A stretch of 64,000 nt of DNA from assembly GCF_947497275.1 (NCBI RefSeq), contig NZ_CANMFS010000011.1:1-64000 (forward strand). The letters run 5' to 3'. This DNA is from an uncultured Sulfitobacter sp. GTDB lineage: Bacteria > Pseudomonadota > Alphaproteobacteria > Rhodobacterales > Rhodobacteraceae. Under the pieces are notes generated by a model. It was not told the DNA's origin and ran no database searches. It saw nothing but the letters and a program-made list of their open reading frames with translations. Numbering within the stretch: position 1 is the first letter of the stretch; every line of letters starts with the position of its first letter. Shown one piece after another: positions 9,419 to 19,214 of the stretch. The position numbers and the translations under genes were made by a program.

Positions 9419-9838
9419 CTAAACGGGCGGGCGCCGCAGCTTTTTCGACAGGCTGACGCGCCCGCCTTTTTCAATCCGTCCGGTAACCAGCCAATTCCTG
9501 CGCAGATTCGGGACCTCTGATGCCCAGACCCGAAATCGGTCACGGCTCACGATCTGAAGCCCTTCGGCGTCCGCATGAGCCAGCAACGCCCCGTCGGCAG
9601 GGGTTCCGCGTGGCATGACCCTGACCGCGTCCGCGCGCAGATCCAGCGCATCATGCAGTGCCCGGTCCCCCCTTATCCGTCCCACACTGTGATCGAAAAG
9701 AACCAAAGGTACATGGCCGCGCATCCGCAGCGCATCGGTCACCAGCCGCACAGTTTCCATATCCGGCCCAGCGCCGCGCCAATACAGGACGTTGGACCCA
9801 TCCACCAGCAGTGTGCGCACCGATATACCGCTCCCCAT
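9419..9838 (-). CDS. NYN/PIN-like domain ribonuclease
   Basis: This protein of about 139 residues starts with a metal-binding signature of the NYN/Zc3h12a-type nuclease fold (TLLVDGSNVLYW). A second acidic strand VPLVLFDHS and a third region (ADGALLAHADAEGLQIVSRDRF) complete the arrangement of aspartates expected for a metal-dependent RNase. The ATG at 9838 directly precedes the conserved core. A longer frame to 9910 adds residues without similarity. It is convergent with uvrB, only 9 bases apart. The RNA target is unknown. Confidence 0.7.
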   Translation of the reverse strand: MGSGISVRTLLVDGSNVLYWRGAGPDMETVRLVTDALRMRGHVPLVLFDHSVGRIRGDRALHDALDLRADAVRVMPRGTPADGALLAHADAEGLQIVSRDRFRVWASEVPNLRRNWLVTGRIEKGGRVSLSKKLRRPPV

Positions 9839-9924
9839 GACAAAATGTCGCAACTCTGCGGAACAATTTCCGAGGGTCACGTGTTCAGTCCCCAATAGCA
9901 AATGCAGCAAAGAAGGAACATCAA

Positions 9925-10110
9925 ATGGAATATGGTCTTCTCGGACTCATCATCCTCATCGCCGACATTTACGCGATCTACCAGGTCTTCACCTCCAGCG
10001 CCTCGGGCCTGAGCAAGATCCTGTGGACCATTGGTATCCTGGTGTTCCCGGTCGTCGGCTTTATCGTCTGGCTGATCGCCGGCCCGCGTGGCGGCAGTGT
10101 CAACGCGTAA
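9925..10110 (+). CDS. Small PLDc_N-type membrane protein
   Basis: This 61-residue protein has two hydrophobic helices (about residues 4-22 and 32-52) separated by a short polar turn. The PVVGFIVWLIAGPRGG ending is typical of the phospholipase D N-terminal-like (PLDc_N) family. Stand-alone members are of unknown function and sit in the inner membrane. It is monocistronic and followed at once by a strong terminator hairpin. Confidence 0.75.
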   Translation: MEYGLLGLIILIADIYAIYQVFTSSASGLSKILWTIGILVFPVVGFIVWLIAGPRGGSVNA

Positions 10111-10135
10111 CAGCATCCGTATCTGAATTGACGAG

Positions 10136-10161
10136 GGCCCGGCATTTGCCGGGCCTTTTTT
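10136..10161 (+). terminator. Rho-independent terminator
   Basis: A perfect 8-bp stem GGCCCGGC / GCCGGGCC encloses an ATTT loop and is followed by TTTTTT. It ends the small membrane-protein transcript. Confidence 0.9.
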
Positions 10162-10228
10162 CTTGGGAGGCCCCTTCAGGGTAACCGTTTATTAACCATA
10201 GTTAATCAACTTCGAACACAGGAGAACC

Positions 10229-10903
10229 TTGCCTGTGCTGCCTCGCCTTGTCGCTTTGCTATTTGTTTGTTGCTGTGCGGGCCAAGCGGATGCTGGTGCA
10301 TGGCTACGCGACAAAGGAGCAAGCTTCAATTCGACCTCGTTTACCAGCACCCACTCCCTCGATACCACGAGTCAGACTTACCTTGAATATGGCCTGACAT
10401 CCAAAACGACCATAATCGCCGATATCGGTTTCTTGCGCCCGCGCTATGGTCCGCACGGCGGCTATGCCACGCTGTCCATCCGGCGCGCGCTGGGGCCGAC
10501 GGATCGAAAATCGAAATGGGCCTACGATGTGGGTATCGGTGCCAACTGGGCCGGTGATGTCGTCCTGCCGCATATCCGCACCGGGCTCAGTTGGGGGCGC
10601 GGTATTGAGATCACCGAAAAAACCGGCTGGATCGCGGTCGACGCGGCGGTTGTCTGGGATCTGACTTATGCGCTGCATCTGGGTAAAATCGATACCACGG
10701 TCGGTATCAATTTTACAGAAACAACCGCGGGAATGGTGCAGCTTTATTCCGGATATCTGAACGGAGATACATTCGGCACATTTGCACCGTCTTTGGTTCT
10801 GTCGCCGAAGTTCACCAAATTCCGCATTCAGATCGGTACGGAAAGCGAGATCGGGAACCTGCGCAACAGCGCGGTCAAGATCGGCCTTTGGCGGGATTTC
10901 TGA
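10229..10903 (+). CDS. Secreted, outer-membrane beta-barrel-like protein of unknown function
   Basis: This 224-residue protein has a typical signal peptide (hydrophobic residues ~5-16, cleavage near AGQADA). The rest is a series of alternating, aromatic-rich strands (YLEYGLTSKTTIIADIGF, WAYDVGIGANWAG, TGLSWGRGIEI) ending in the aromatic WRDF, as outer-membrane barrels often do. The start is a TTG at 10229 with AGGAG just upstream. A GTG two codons later is an alternative. I do not recognise a specific family, and the cargo or ligand is unknown. Confidence 0.65.
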   Translation: MPVLPRLVALLFVCCCAGQADAGAWLRDKGASFNSTSFTSTHSLDTTSQTYLEYGLTSKTTIIADIGFLRPRYGPHGGYATLSIRRALGPTDRKSKWAYDVGIGANWAGDVVLPHIRTGLSWGRGIEITEKTGWIAVDAAVVWDLTYALHLGKIDTTVGINFTETTAGMVQLYSGYLNGDTFGTFAPSLVLSPKFTKFRIQIGTESEIGNLRNSAVKIGLWRDF

Positions 10904-10907
10904 AACA

Positions 10908-10932
10908 GGCCCCGACGCAAGACGCCGGGGCC
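10908..10932. terminator. Hairpin between convergent genes
   Basis: A 7-bp GGCCCCG / CGGGGCC stem lies in the 36-base gap between the convergent stops at 10903 and 10940. No long T tract follows on either strand, so it is a plausible but weak bidirectional terminator. Confidence 0.5.
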
Positions 10933-10939
10933 GGAAAGG

Positions 10940-13234
10940 TCACACCAGATCGTTGTCCATCCGCACCGTTACGCCGATCTTGCCCTTCACCGGCGTGTTC
11001 CACACGACGTGAACCCGATCCGAATTCGGCCCCTGCTGCGCCCGCACGAACGGATTGCTGAACACCAGCGCATTATTGGTATTGCGCACCCCGCCGCGCA
11101 CGACCACCGCATCAACACTCAGCGACCGCGCCCCGAACGGCAGACCGGTCCCCGTATCGACAACCCATGTCTGTTCGTGTGAATTCTCCGTGTGTTCGAT
11201 GTGCAGCGGGCTGGCAACAGGCTGCGCCACACCAAAGAACGCGTTCCCCTCAAAACGGATGTTGCGCATCCTGCTGTAATCGAGGTCTGCGATACTGGTG
11301 TCCACATGCTCTGCGCGGTTGATGAATCCGTTGATGCTGCGGAACTGGTTGCCGGTGACATTCAACCCGGTGATGAAATGGTCCGCGCCGTAAGGTTTGA
11401 TCACGAGATAGCTGAAGCTCGGTTCGACCTCGCCCGACAGGAACACGTTGCTGGTGATCTCCATTGCGCTGAACGAATATCCGCTGGTGAAACGCGGCGA
11501 GGGGTCACGCTCGTTCGTCCACTCGAAATAGGCGTTGTCACAGTAGTTCCCGGAAAAGATGCAGGACGCATAGGCCTCCGACAGAACCACCCCGGCCGAG
11601 CGTATCCCGTTCTCAACGGTGTCGCCCTGAAAGAAGTGATTTCCCGTCAGCAGGTGGTTCTTGCCCGACAGCACGGCAAAATGCTTGAATCGTGTCGCCC
11701 GGTTCTGCCGTATCTTGGCATCGTTGGCATTGACGTTCATCGCGATGCTGCTGCGCTGCGCCACGCCCAGCGAATCCTCGTTCGACAGGAAATTGCACCC
11801 CTCTACAAACATCCCCTGACAGCCGCCGCCCATCGACGTGATACCACGGTCCTTCGGTGTCGTGATAAAGCAATCCCGCACCGTAAAAATCGTCCCTGCG
11901 TTCGCCAGCATGATGCCGCTACAGACCGCCGAACACTGAAACTCGATATCGCGCAGCACGAATTTGCTCAGGACCTCGAAGCCGCTGAAATCAAGAATGT
12001 ATTTGTAGCGCCGAAAGGTGAAGTTCTGCGTACCGGCGGCATCGTAGAGCGGGGCGTTCATCGTCAGCTCGCCGCGCGCCACGCTTTTGCCGCGCACATA
12101 GATCTCGCGCCCGACGCCCGCACCGCTGACCCGCGACCCGATCGGGATGTTCGCGACATTGGCCACATTGGTAAGCGTGCGCGGATTGTCCGGATCGTAC
12201 GTCGCCTGGGCGTTGATCGTCGTCGTGGCCCAATCCCCGTCCGACAGCGCGAGAAGCTGACCGTTGTGGATCACCCGCCGCGTCGCATAGCGCGTCAGAT
12301 CCGGCACCGCCGCCTTCATATCCACCGGCCCGGTCAGCGCCACCTTGCGGCCGCCCAGATCCAGAGAATCGTGATCGGAGTTGTTCAGCAGCGCCTGGAA
12401 TGCCTTGCGAAACGCCAGTTCTTCGTTGCCGAATGCGCTGATATAGTTGGGCAGATCGTAATTCTGCCGCAGCAACAGCACCGCCGCTGTCGGCATTGTC
12501 ACCGTGCCCGTGAAATGCGTCGGCGCATCGAAGGTCACGCTTCCGTTCAGCCGGAAAACACCATCGGGGATGAAGACGGTGCGGCCGTTCGCGGCAGAGT
12601 TCGCCGCCTCGAACGCTGCCGTGTCATCTGTCGTGCCGTCCCCAATGGCACCGTAGTCGCGCACGTCGACTGTCGCCACGGCATCGCCGAGAAACACCGA
12701 CGAGATGTCATTGATCTCGATATCGTCCACCCGGACGACCCCGCCATTCTGGCCGATCAGGTCGATGCCGAAATGGCCATAATCCGCAGACGCACCCCAA
12801 ACCATGTCAACGCCGGTCCGGTTGCCGATGCCGACAATCGCGCTGACTTCGACAACTTCGCCATAGCTGGTCAGTGGCACGGTATTGCCGACCGTGCTCA
12901 CACCCGGTACTGCGCTTCCGTTCGCCCGCGCTGCATAGGCGGCAATACGAACGCTGGGAAGGTTGCCGCTGACCGCCTTGATCCGCACCTTGATCTGCAA
13001 ATAGCAGCCCGGAATGATCGGTGTCTCGCCTTTATAGCGCAGGCGCTGCGTGTTTTGTGTTTTCTGAATCTCGAGCGCACCGCCGAAATCCTGATCCGCC
13101 GGCACATAGGCGCCGCTTCCAGATGTGGCATAGCTTGGCGAGCCCGGCGTGCCATCCCCGCTCGAGTATACGTTCAGCCCCTCCGAATAGGGGGTCGGCG
13201 TGAATGTGATGCCGTCGGTGATCGCCTTGTTCAT
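10940..13234 (-). CDS. Large right-handed beta-helix protein (pectate-lyase-3/GH28-like)
   Basis: This 764-residue protein has a central module starting with the hallmark of the pectate lyase superfamily/tailspike fold, VDVRDYGAIGDGTTDDTAAF (about residues 189-208). A long parallel beta-helix region follows, with repeated FRDI..., GNHFF..., GNQFRS... turns typical of polysaccharide-binding or -cleaving helices. The N-terminal ~185 residues look like a carbohydrate-binding or adhesion sandwich (LQIKVRIKAV...). No signal peptide is visible, although the protein looks extracellular. Possible roles are a polysaccharide lyase/hydrolase or a spike-like protein exported by another route. It is monocistronic, and the substrate cannot be told from sequence. 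Confidence 0.7.
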   Translation of the reverse strand: MNKAITDGITFTPTPYSEGLNVYSSGDGTPGSPSYATSGSGAYVPADQDFGGALEIQKTQNTQRLRYKGETPIIPGCYLQIKVRIKAVSGNLPSVRIAAYAARANGSAVPGVSTVGNTVPLTSYGEVVEVSAIVGIGNRTGVDMVWGASADYGHFGIDLIGQNGGVVRVDDIEINDISSVFLGDAVATVDVRDYGAIGDGTTDDTAAFEAANSAANGRTVFIPDGVFRLNGSVTFDAPTHFTGTVTMPTAAVLLLRQNYDLPNYISAFGNEELAFRKAFQALLNNSDHDSLDLGGRKVALTGPVDMKAAVPDLTRYATRRVIHNGQLLALSDGDWATTTINAQATYDPDNPRTLTNVANVANIPIGSRVSGAGVGREIYVRGKSVARGELTMNAPLYDAAGTQNFTFRRYKYILDFSGFEVLSKFVLRDIEFQCSAVCSGIMLANAGTIFTVRDCFITTPKDRGITSMGGGCQGMFVEGCNFLSNEDSLGVAQRSSIAMNVNANDAKIRQNRATRFKHFAVLSGKNHLLTGNHFFQGDTVENGIRSAGVVLSEAYASCIFSGNYCDNAYFEWTNERDPSPRFTSGYSFSAMEITSNVFLSGEVEPSFSYLVIKPYGADHFITGLNVTGNQFRSINGFINRAEHVDTSIADLDYSRMRNIRFEGNAFFGVAQPVASPLHIEHTENSHEQTWVVDTGTGLPFGARSLSVDAVVVRGGVRNTNNALVFSNPFVRAQQGPNSDRVHVVWNTPVKGKIGVTVRMDNDLV

Positions 13235-13339
13235 ATCATATCCCTTTGCGCTTCTCCGGCGCAGGTGCCGGAACAGGATTGGGAAATATCAACGTGCGGT
13301 TAAAGTGCCGCTATGGCACCGTCACGGTGGCGTTGCGCC

Positions 13340-13741
13340 TCAGACGGCGGCGCCCGGTGCATCGAGGATCTGAACACCACTGATCCGCCAGCCCGCATCG
13401 GTCTGCTCCATGCGGTATTCCAGGACGTGAAACGCGCCCTTCTGATCGGTAATCATCACCCTCTGCCACCACACCCCGCCTTCTTGGCGCAGATCAAGGT
13501 ATTGCACCCGCGCCGGCCGCCATACCATCGGATAGCCCTGCGTGACCATTTGACCGAAGTTTTCGGGGGTCTGGAAAAACCGCTGAAGCGTCGGGCTGGC
13601 GAAGTCGAAAGCCGTGGCGAAATCATCTGCCTTGAACGCCTCGAACTGCCGATTGATCGTGTCCGTGATCTCGGCGCCCTGCCCGAACGCGCTCGCCGTT
13701 CCTGCAAGGCAAAACGCCGCTGCCTGAAGCATTGTTCTCAT
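13340..13741 (-). CDS. DUF4864 secreted protein
   Basis: This 133-residue protein has a cleavable signal peptide (MLQAAAFCLAGTASAFG) and a DUF4864-like domain: INRQFEAFKADDFATAFDFA near the N-terminus, then aromatic pairs (YPMVWRPA, GGVWWQRV) and WRISGVQI at the end. This SnoaL/NTF2-like fold is probably periplasmic, and no enzyme activity is known to me. The ATG at 13741 is chosen because it begins the signal peptide. The frame runs further upstream without similarity. Confidence 0.75.
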   Translation of the reverse strand: MRTMLQAAAFCLAGTASAFGQGAEITDTINRQFEAFKADDFATAFDFASPTLQRFFQTPENFGQMVTQGYPMVWRPARVQYLDLRQEGGVWWQRVMITDQKGAFHVLEYRMEQTDAGWRISGVQILDAPGAAV

Positions 13742-13803
13742 CGCGCAACTCCCATTGTCCGACCCACCTGATGCTAAGGCACGCCGGACAAAGGGCAAGA
13801 GTT

Positions 13804-15384
13804 TCACGCCGTGATCAGCTTTCCGGCCAACGCGTCGTCGATCAACGCGATAGTCTCGTCGACGCCATACAGTGCGATGAACCCGCCAAAGCGCGGCCCC
13901 TGGCTGGCCCCCAGCAGCACCTCATACAGGGCCGTGAACCAATCGCGCAGCGGTTCGAACCGCTCGCGCCCGCAAGCGAAGACTTCGGATTGCAGCGCCT
14001 CGGCGTCCAGCCCGCCCTTCCAGGCGACCAGCCGCGCACGCAGGTCCTCCAGCGCCTCGCGCTCCAAATCGCCAGGCGCACGGTACTGCTTTTTCGGCTT
14101 CACAAAATCGTTGAAATACCGCACCGCATATCCGGCGGCGGCGTCCATGCCGGGGTTGCTTTCGGGTGTCGCATCCGGCGCGTAGCGTTGTATAAATCCC
14201 CAAAGCTGCGATTTATCCTGCGCCGACGACACGGACGCAAGGTTGAGCAGCATCGAAAACGGTACCACCATGTCCGACTGCGGCACGTCACCGCCGTGGA
14301 TATGCCACACCGGATTGTTAAGCTGCGCCTTGATGTCTTGCGTGTGATAGGCGCGCAACTGCTGGTCGTATTCATCCATCGCCTTGGGGATGACATCGAA
14401 ATACATCCGTTTCGCCGTCTTGGGTTTGAGATACATGAAATACGACAGCGATTCTGTGCTGGCGTAGGTCAGCCATTCGTCGATCGTCAGGCCATTGCCA
14501 GAGGATTTCGAGATTTTCTGACCGTTCTCGTCGAGGAACAGCTCGTAGGTGAAATGCTCGGGCGCCTTGGCACCGAGGATCCGACAGATTGCGTCGTAGA
14601 TCGGGGTGTTGGTCGAGTGGTCCTTACCGTACATTTCGAAATCGACGCCAAGTGCCGCCCACCGCGCACCGAAATCGGGCTTCCACTGCAACTTCACATG
14701 TCCGCCAGTGACCGGCAGCGTCATTTCCTCCCCCTCGGGCGTGTCGAAGGTGATCGTGCCTTTTTCCGCATTTACCTCTTTCATCGGCACATACATGACA
14801 CGCCTTGTTTCAGGGTGGATCGGCAGGAAGATGGAATAGGTTTGCCGCCGCTCCTCGCGCAATGATTTGAGCATGACCTCCATGATCTCGTCGTATTTTT
14901 CCGCCGCGCGCAACAGGATCTCGTCGAATCGCCCATCGCCGTAGAAATCCTTGGCGGAGATGAATTCATATTCGAACCCGAACGTATCGAGGAACCGCCG
15001 CAGCATGGCGTTGTTGTGATGGCCGAAGCTTTCGTATTTGCCGAACGGATCGGGCACCGATGTCAGCGGCTTGTGCAGATGCGCCGCCAGCGCCTCTGTA
15101 TCCGGCACGTTCGACGGCACCTTGCGCATTCCGTCCAGATCGTCGGAGAAACAGATGAGCTTGGTCGGAATATCGCTGATCTCTTCGAAGGCGCGGCGGA
15201 TCATCGTGGTGCGCGCAACCTCGCCGAACGTGCCGATGTGCGGCAGCCCCGATGGGCCATAGCCGGTTTCGAACAGCACGAAACCCTTTTCGGGCGGTTT
15301 CGACTGATAGCGTTTCAGTACCCGGCGCGCCTCTTCAAAGGGCCACGCCTTGCTCTGCATCGCTGCATCCCGCGTCTCAGTCAT
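13804..15384 (-). CDS. lysK: Lysyl-tRNA synthetase, class I
   Basis: This 526-residue class I lysyl-tRNA synthetase charges tRNA-Lys with lysine. The Rossmann-fold signatures are present: the HIGH variant PHIG in [13 protein letters not shown] (about residues 46-58) and the KMSKS loop KISKSSGNG (about 290). Alphaproteobacteria, like many archaea, use this unrelated class I enzyme in place of the class II LysS. A helix-bundle anticodon-binding region fills the C-terminus. It is monocistronic and convergent to nothing close. Confidence 0.95.
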   Translation of the reverse strand: MTETRDAAMQSKAWPFEEARRVLKRYQSKPPEKGFVLFETGYGPSGLPHIGTFGEVARTTMIRRAFEEISDIPTKLICFSDDLDGMRKVPSNVPDTEALAAHLHKPLTSVPDPFGKYESFGHHNNAMLRRFLDTFGFEYEFISAKDFYGDGRFDEILLRAAEKYDEIMEVMLKSLREERRQTYSIFLPIHPETRRVMYVPMKEVNAEKGTITFDTPEGEEMTLPVTGGHVKLQWKPDFGARWAALGVDFEMYGKDHSTNTPIYDAICRILGAKAPEHFTYELFLDENGQKISKSSGNGLTIDEWLTYASTESLSYFMYLKPKTAKRMYFDVIPKAMDEYDQQLRAYHTQDIKAQLNNPVWHIHGGDVPQSDMVVPFSMLLNLASVSSAQDKSQLWGFIQRYAPDATPESNPGMDAAAGYAVRYFNDFVKPKKQYRAPGDLEREALEDLRARLVAWKGGLDAEALQSEVFACGRERFEPLRDWFTALYEVLLGASQGPRFGGFIALYGVDETIALIDDALAGKLITA

Positions 15385-15503
15385 GTCAAACTTCCCGAAG
15401 ATAACTGCCCGCGCCCCAGCGCGCAGGTGAGGGTCGTCTATTGCGTCACCCTGTTGGCGTCAATAATCTGCACGGTATCACCGCACGCCCAAAGGATCAC
15501 CCG

Positions 15504-15926
15504 ATGACAGATGACACCTCATTTTCGCTCAGCGCACAGGATTGCCTCGTTGCCGTCATGGTCGCCGTTTCCGCATCGGACGAGAACATCGGCACGACGG
15601 AACTGATCAAGATACAGGCCGCCGTGAACCTGTTGCCGATTTTCGCGGAATTCGACGTGGACCGGATCAAGACGGTCAGCCAGATGGTATTCGATCTGTT
15701 CGAACAGGAAGATGGGCTCGACGCGCTCTTCGGCCTCGTGCGCAATGCCTTGCCCGAACGATTGCATGAGACCGCCTATGCGCTGGCCTGCGATGTAGCA
15801 GCGGCGGACGGCAGGCTTGAGGAAACCGAACTGCGCCTGCTCGAAGAGATGCGCTATGAGCTGACGATCGACCGGCTGCATGCTGCAGCGATCGAACGGG
15901 GCGCCAGGGCGCGACATCTGACGTAA
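15504..15926 (+). CDS. TerB-family protein
   Basis: This 140-residue all-alpha protein resembles the tellurite-resistance TerB fold: an N-terminal helix (SAQDCLVAVMVAVSASD), and near the C-terminus the motif YALACDVAAADGRLEETELRLLEEM, with acidic residues likely to bind a metal. The family is widespread as stand-alone cytosolic genes with no proven function, so tellurite resistance should not be assumed. ATG 15504 begins the conserved part. The frame is open from 15441. Confidence 0.8.
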   Translation: MTDDTSFSLSAQDCLVAVMVAVSASDENIGTTELIKIQAAVNLLPIFAEFDVDRIKTVSQMVFDLFEQEDGLDALFGLVRNALPERLHETAYALACDVAAADGRLEETELRLLEEMRYELTIDRLHAAAIERGARARHLT

Positions 15927-15948
15927 CGCGGACTGATCAGGCCAGCCA

Positions 15949-16012
15949 GGGGGCCAGCCCCCATCGTCCTGACGGGCGATTCCCCCGGGATATTTTCGGC
16001 CAAAAGAAATAG
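15949..16012 (+). repeat. Intergenic element copy 1 (hairpin plus CCCGGGATATTT core)
   Basis: A GGGGG-CCAG-CCCCC hairpin is followed about 20 bases later by a core reading CCCGGGATATTTTCGGCC and then AAAAGAAATAG. The same hairpin-plus-core arrangement recurs in inverted orientation at 28674-28720. It lies between the convergent terB-like and dacB genes. I see no coding potential. Confidence 0.6.
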
Positions 16013-16023
16013 GGGGGCATGGC

Positions 16024-17517
16024 TCAAGCGCCGTAGAGCACGCCCCACCGTTCGAGCAACGCTTGCTGCATGCGTTTGGCGCGACCATTCCAGGCCTTGC
16101 CTCCCGGAGGCCCCTCGCGTTCCGCGCGGCTGATCGTGGCGCGGATGTCCTGGTCTGCGGCGAAGATCGCGAAGGCCATCACGGTGCCGTCCGGCGACGT
16201 CAGGTAGCCTGCGAGGGCGGAGACGAAATTGAGCGTGCCGGTTTTGGCATCCACCTTGATCGGGTGATCTTTCACGACACGGTATTTTTCGTCACGCAAT
16301 GCGATCGGCTTGAGGATCTCGCGCAGGCCACTGCCGTGCACCTTTACCAGTGCCGTAACCATGTCCGCAGCGGTCAGACGGCTATCGTCGCCGAGGCCCG
16401 AATGATCGACCAGAGCCACGCTTTGCATGCCGAGCGAGTGTCTGGCCCAAGCGTTCATGGCATCTGCGGAGGCGCGCAGGCTGTCCGGTTTTCCATCGCG
16501 CGCCCTGGTCGCGGCCAGGCCGACCATTTCGGCGGTCAGATTGGTCGACCATTTCAGCATGTCGCGCAGGATCCGACGCAGATCGGCACTTTGGTGGCGC
16601 ACAAGCGTCTCGCCCTTGGGCAGGGATTCCACCAGTTCGGGGGCTTTGAGCCTGATGCCGTGCGAACCGGCAACGCTGGCAAATACTTCGCCGGCGTAGA
16701 GACCCGGCTTGCGCACCGGAAGCCATCGTGCCCCGCCGCTGCCCAACGCACCACGCGCGACGGTCCAGACATCTACGCCGCCTTGATCTTCGTAGGTGTA
16801 CACGGGCGCGGCCCGGTCGCGCAGCTGCATGGCGGCCATCCGAACGGCGGGTCTGTATCTGGCGGACCGGCCTTCCATCGTAACGCTGTATTTTCCGTTC
16901 GCGCGTTTCCATTCAAAATGCACCCGGTTGTAATTAAGCGCCAGCCCCGAAACGCCGGGATTGTAGCCGACCTGATCGGGTTGTTCGGGATCGATCCGGG
17001 GCATTGTGGGCAACGCACCTTCGTAGATCTTGAACCCGCCCTTCACGCCGATGATCCCCGCCGCCTTGAGATCGGCGGCCATACCGGCCAGCGTGTCCGT
17101 ATCAAGCGTCGGGTCACCGCCGCCGACGAGCACAAGATCGCCCTCGATTTCGCCGTTCACGACACCGCCGGTGGCAAACAGGCGGGTCTCGAAACGATGT
17201 TCCGCACCGAGGGCGTCCAGTGCGTACAGCGCCGTCAGTGCCTTGGCGACGCTGGCGGGCGGTCTGGCGATCTCTGAGCTGTGCGTTTCGAGCGGCAGGC
17301 CCGTCGCGGCATCGGCGACAGCGAAAGAGACTTTACCCGCCAACCGTGCGTCCGAGAGTATCTCATCGACACTGCGCACCGCGCGTTTGAAAAAATCCTC
17401 CCCGCGCAGAACGGGGCGCAGCGATGCTTCCGGGGGCGCGGCGTGCGCCGCGCGCGCGGCGACAAGGCCAGCGGCGGCAGTCGTCAGAAAGCGGCGTCTT
17501 GAAAAACTGTTCTTCAT
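16024..17517 (-). CDS. dacB: D-alanyl-D-alanine carboxypeptidase/endopeptidase (PBP4)
   Basis: This 497-residue class C low-molecular-weight penicillin-binding protein cleaves terminal D-Ala and peptide cross-bridges in periplasmic peptidoglycan. The N-terminus carries a twin-arginine type signal (NSFSRRRFLTTAAAGL). The active-site triad is clear: SVAK (in ARPPASVAKALTAL), STN (WSTNLTAEM) and KTG (DAKTGTLNFVSALAGYL), with a large inserted domain between the first two, as in PBP4. The ATG at 17517 is chosen because it starts the signal. It is divergent from the EamA permease. Confidence 0.92.
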   Translation of the reverse strand: MKNSFSRRRFLTTAAAGLVAARAAHAAPPEASLRPVLRGEDFFKRAVRSVDEILSDARLAGKVSFAVADAATGLPLETHSSEIARPPASVAKALTALYALDALGAEHRFETRLFATGGVVNGEIEGDLVLVGGGDPTLDTDTLAGMAADLKAAGIIGVKGGFKIYEGALPTMPRIDPEQPDQVGYNPGVSGLALNYNRVHFEWKRANGKYSVTMEGRSARYRPAVRMAAMQLRDRAAPVYTYEDQGGVDVWTVARGALGSGGARWLPVRKPGLYAGEVFASVAGSHGIRLKAPELVESLPKGETLVRHQSADLRRILRDMLKWSTNLTAEMVGLAATRARDGKPDSLRASADAMNAWARHSLGMQSVALVDHSGLGDDSRLTAADMVTALVKVHGSGLREILKPIALRDEKYRVVKDHPIKVDAKTGTLNFVSALAGYLTSPDGTVMAFAIFAADQDIRATISRAEREGPPGGKAWNGRAKRMQQALLERWGVLYGA

Positions 17518-17607
17518 GGCCAAGAGGTATCGCATGATCCCCCTCGACGACAAGGGCCGTAAAAACGGGGATTACCTCCCGCACCATCAAGTGATAGCCA
17601 CTGCCGG

Positions 17608-18432
17608 ATGCGCCGCGCCGTTTTCATCATGTTCGTCGCCATGTCGCTGATCCCTGCGGGGGACAGCGCGGGAAAGGTGCTGACGCAACAGCTTGGTGTT
17701 GCGCCGCTTTTCGTGGCGTGGTCGCGCTTTGCCGTCGGGGCGGTGATCGTCCTTCCCTTCGTGCCGCGCGGTGCCTGGCGACTTCTGCGCGACTGGCGGA
17801 TCTGGGTCCGCGCCGCGACGCTCGCCGCAGGGATCAGCGCGATACAGACGGCCCTGCGCACCGAACAGATCGCGACCGTCTTCGCCGCGTTCTTCATCGG
17901 ACCGTTGATGAGCTATGTGCTGGCCGCCGTCTTCCTGCGCGAGACCGTGACACGATTACGATCAGCATTGATCCTGGTTGGCTTTCTCGGGGTCTTGATC
18001 GTGGTACGTCCCGGCATGGGGGCAAGTGCCGGTCTGCTTTGGGCGGTGCTCGCAGGGGTCTGTTACGGCGTGTTTCTGACCATGTCCCGCTGGCTTGGCC
18101 ATCTCGGCAGCCCCTTGTCGCTAACCTTTACGCAGCTTGTGATCGCGGCGATCCTGTTGCTGCCTCTGGGCCTTGCCAATGCACCGCCCGCGACAGCGAC
18201 GGTGGCGGGTCTGGCAAGCCTGTCCGCGCTGTGCTCGATGCTGGGCAACCTGTTGTTGCTGTTCGCCTATGCCCATGCGCCCGCCACGCGACTGGCGCCA
18301 CTGGTCTATTTTCAACTGATTGCAGCTGTCGGGCTGGGATGGCTGGTGTTCGGCGATCTGCCGGATATCTGGACGTGGACCGGGCTGGTTGTCATCCTTG
18401 GCGCGGGCATCGCCTCAACCCGCCTGCGATGA
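17608..18432 (+). CDS. EamA/DMT-family permease
   Basis: This 274-residue integral-membrane protein has ten predicted hydrophobic helices arranged as two EamA repeats (first about 5-125, second about 135-270). Small polar residues at the helix starts and an ending [15 protein letters not shown] are typical of drug/metabolite transporters. Substrate is unknown; family members move amino acids, nucleotides or other metabolites. Its last bases overlap the 3' end of the convergent nadD gene by 18 bases. Confidence 0.85.
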   Translation: MRRAVFIMFVAMSLIPAGDSAGKVLTQQLGVAPLFVAWSRFAVGAVIVLPFVPRGAWRLLRDWRIWVRAATLAAGISAIQTALRTEQIATVFAAFFIGPLMSYVLAAVFLRETVTRLRSALILVGFLGVLIVVRPGMGASAGLLWAVLAGVCYGVFLTMSRWLGHLGSPLSLTFTQLVIAAILLLPLGLANAPPATATVAGLASLSALCSMLGNLLLLFAYAHAPATRLAPLVYFQLIAAVGLGWLVFGDLPDIWTWTGLVVILGAGIASTRLR

Positions 18433-19026
18433 CCAACCGCCCGCAGCGCGGATTGCGGACGAGGATACATCCATCATCGGAACGTTGACAAAGCACCACG
18501 CCGGTGGATCCGCGCGGGCCAGCAACTGACTTGCCCGCGCCGGGACGCGGTCGCGGGCATAAACCGACGCGGCCTTGCTCATCCGCGCCGAAATCCGCTG
18601 CCCCGGTCGCGCGAGAATACCCAAGGGCACCCGGTGCATAATGCCGCGCCAATCCTGCCACATGTGGAACTGGGCCAGATTGTCAGCCCCCATCAGCCAC
18701 ACGAACCGCCGTCCGGGGTACAGCCGCTGGATATGGCGCAGCGTTTCGGCTGTGTATCTGGTGCCCAGCCGCGCCTCGATATCCGTTACTGTCACGCGCG
18801 GGTGGTTCATGACGCAACGCGCATGGATCAGGCGCTCCTGCATCGGTGCGGGTCCGTGTGTTTTCAGCGGGTTACCGGGGCTGACAAGCCACCATACCGC
18901 ATCCAGCCCGAACCGTTTGAGCGCCTCGCGGGTGATATGGGCGTGACCTGCATGGGCCGGATCGAAAGACCCGCCCAGCAGGCCAATCGTCTGGCCGCGG
19001 GCCGCGAATGGCAAATCATAGCGCAA
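18415..19026 (-). CDS. nadD: Nicotinate-nucleotide adenylyltransferase
   Basis: This 203-residue enzyme of NAD biosynthesis converts nicotinate mononucleotide and ATP to deamido-NAD. The nucleotidyltransferase motif [11 protein letters not shown] with the catalytic HxGH histidines lies at about residues 18-29. A second conserved stretch is [19 protein letters not shown], and the C-terminal ISSSAIR equivalent reads [10 protein letters not shown]. Its product feeds nadE, found at 44.4-46.1 kb in this window. A somewhat long N-terminus precedes the motif. It stands alone. Confidence 0.93.
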   Translation of the reverse strand: MRYDLPFAARGQTIGLLGGSFDPAHAGHAHITREALKRFGLDAVWWLVSPGNPLKTHGPAPMQERLIHARCVMNHPRVTVTDIEARLGTRYTAETLRHIQRLYPGRRFVWLMGADNLAQFHMWQDWRGIMHRVPLGILARPGQRISARMSKAASVYARDRVPARASQLLARADPPAWCFVNVPMMDVSSSAIRAAGGWSSQAG

Positions 19027-19214
19027 AACGAAAATCGGCCCCTGAGGTTGTTCAGGGGCAGAAGGGACTGTCTTTGCAGCCGTTTGTCAATCTGACATCC
19101 AAAGACCGCTGACCGGACCGGCAACGACCCGGCGCGGCAGACGCACCACGTTGATCTTGCCCGCACCGGCAGATATGGCAGTCCAAACCCTGACACGCGC
19201 GAGGATTCTCTGCC

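Noticed and set aside
10940..13234. Prophage tailspike
   Set aside because: The beta-helix fold fits, but there are no phage structural, lysis, integrase or terminase genes in the window.
11192..13303. A 703-codon open frame on the plus strand across the beta-helix gene
   Set aside because: It is Arg/His-rich and shows no family resemblance, while the minus-strand frame carries a clear pectate-lyase-3 start and repeat turns.
15504..15926. Calling the TerB-like gene a tellurite-resistance determinant
   Set aside because: Only the fold is supported; no other ter genes are present, and stand-alone TerB proteins have no proven link to tellurite.
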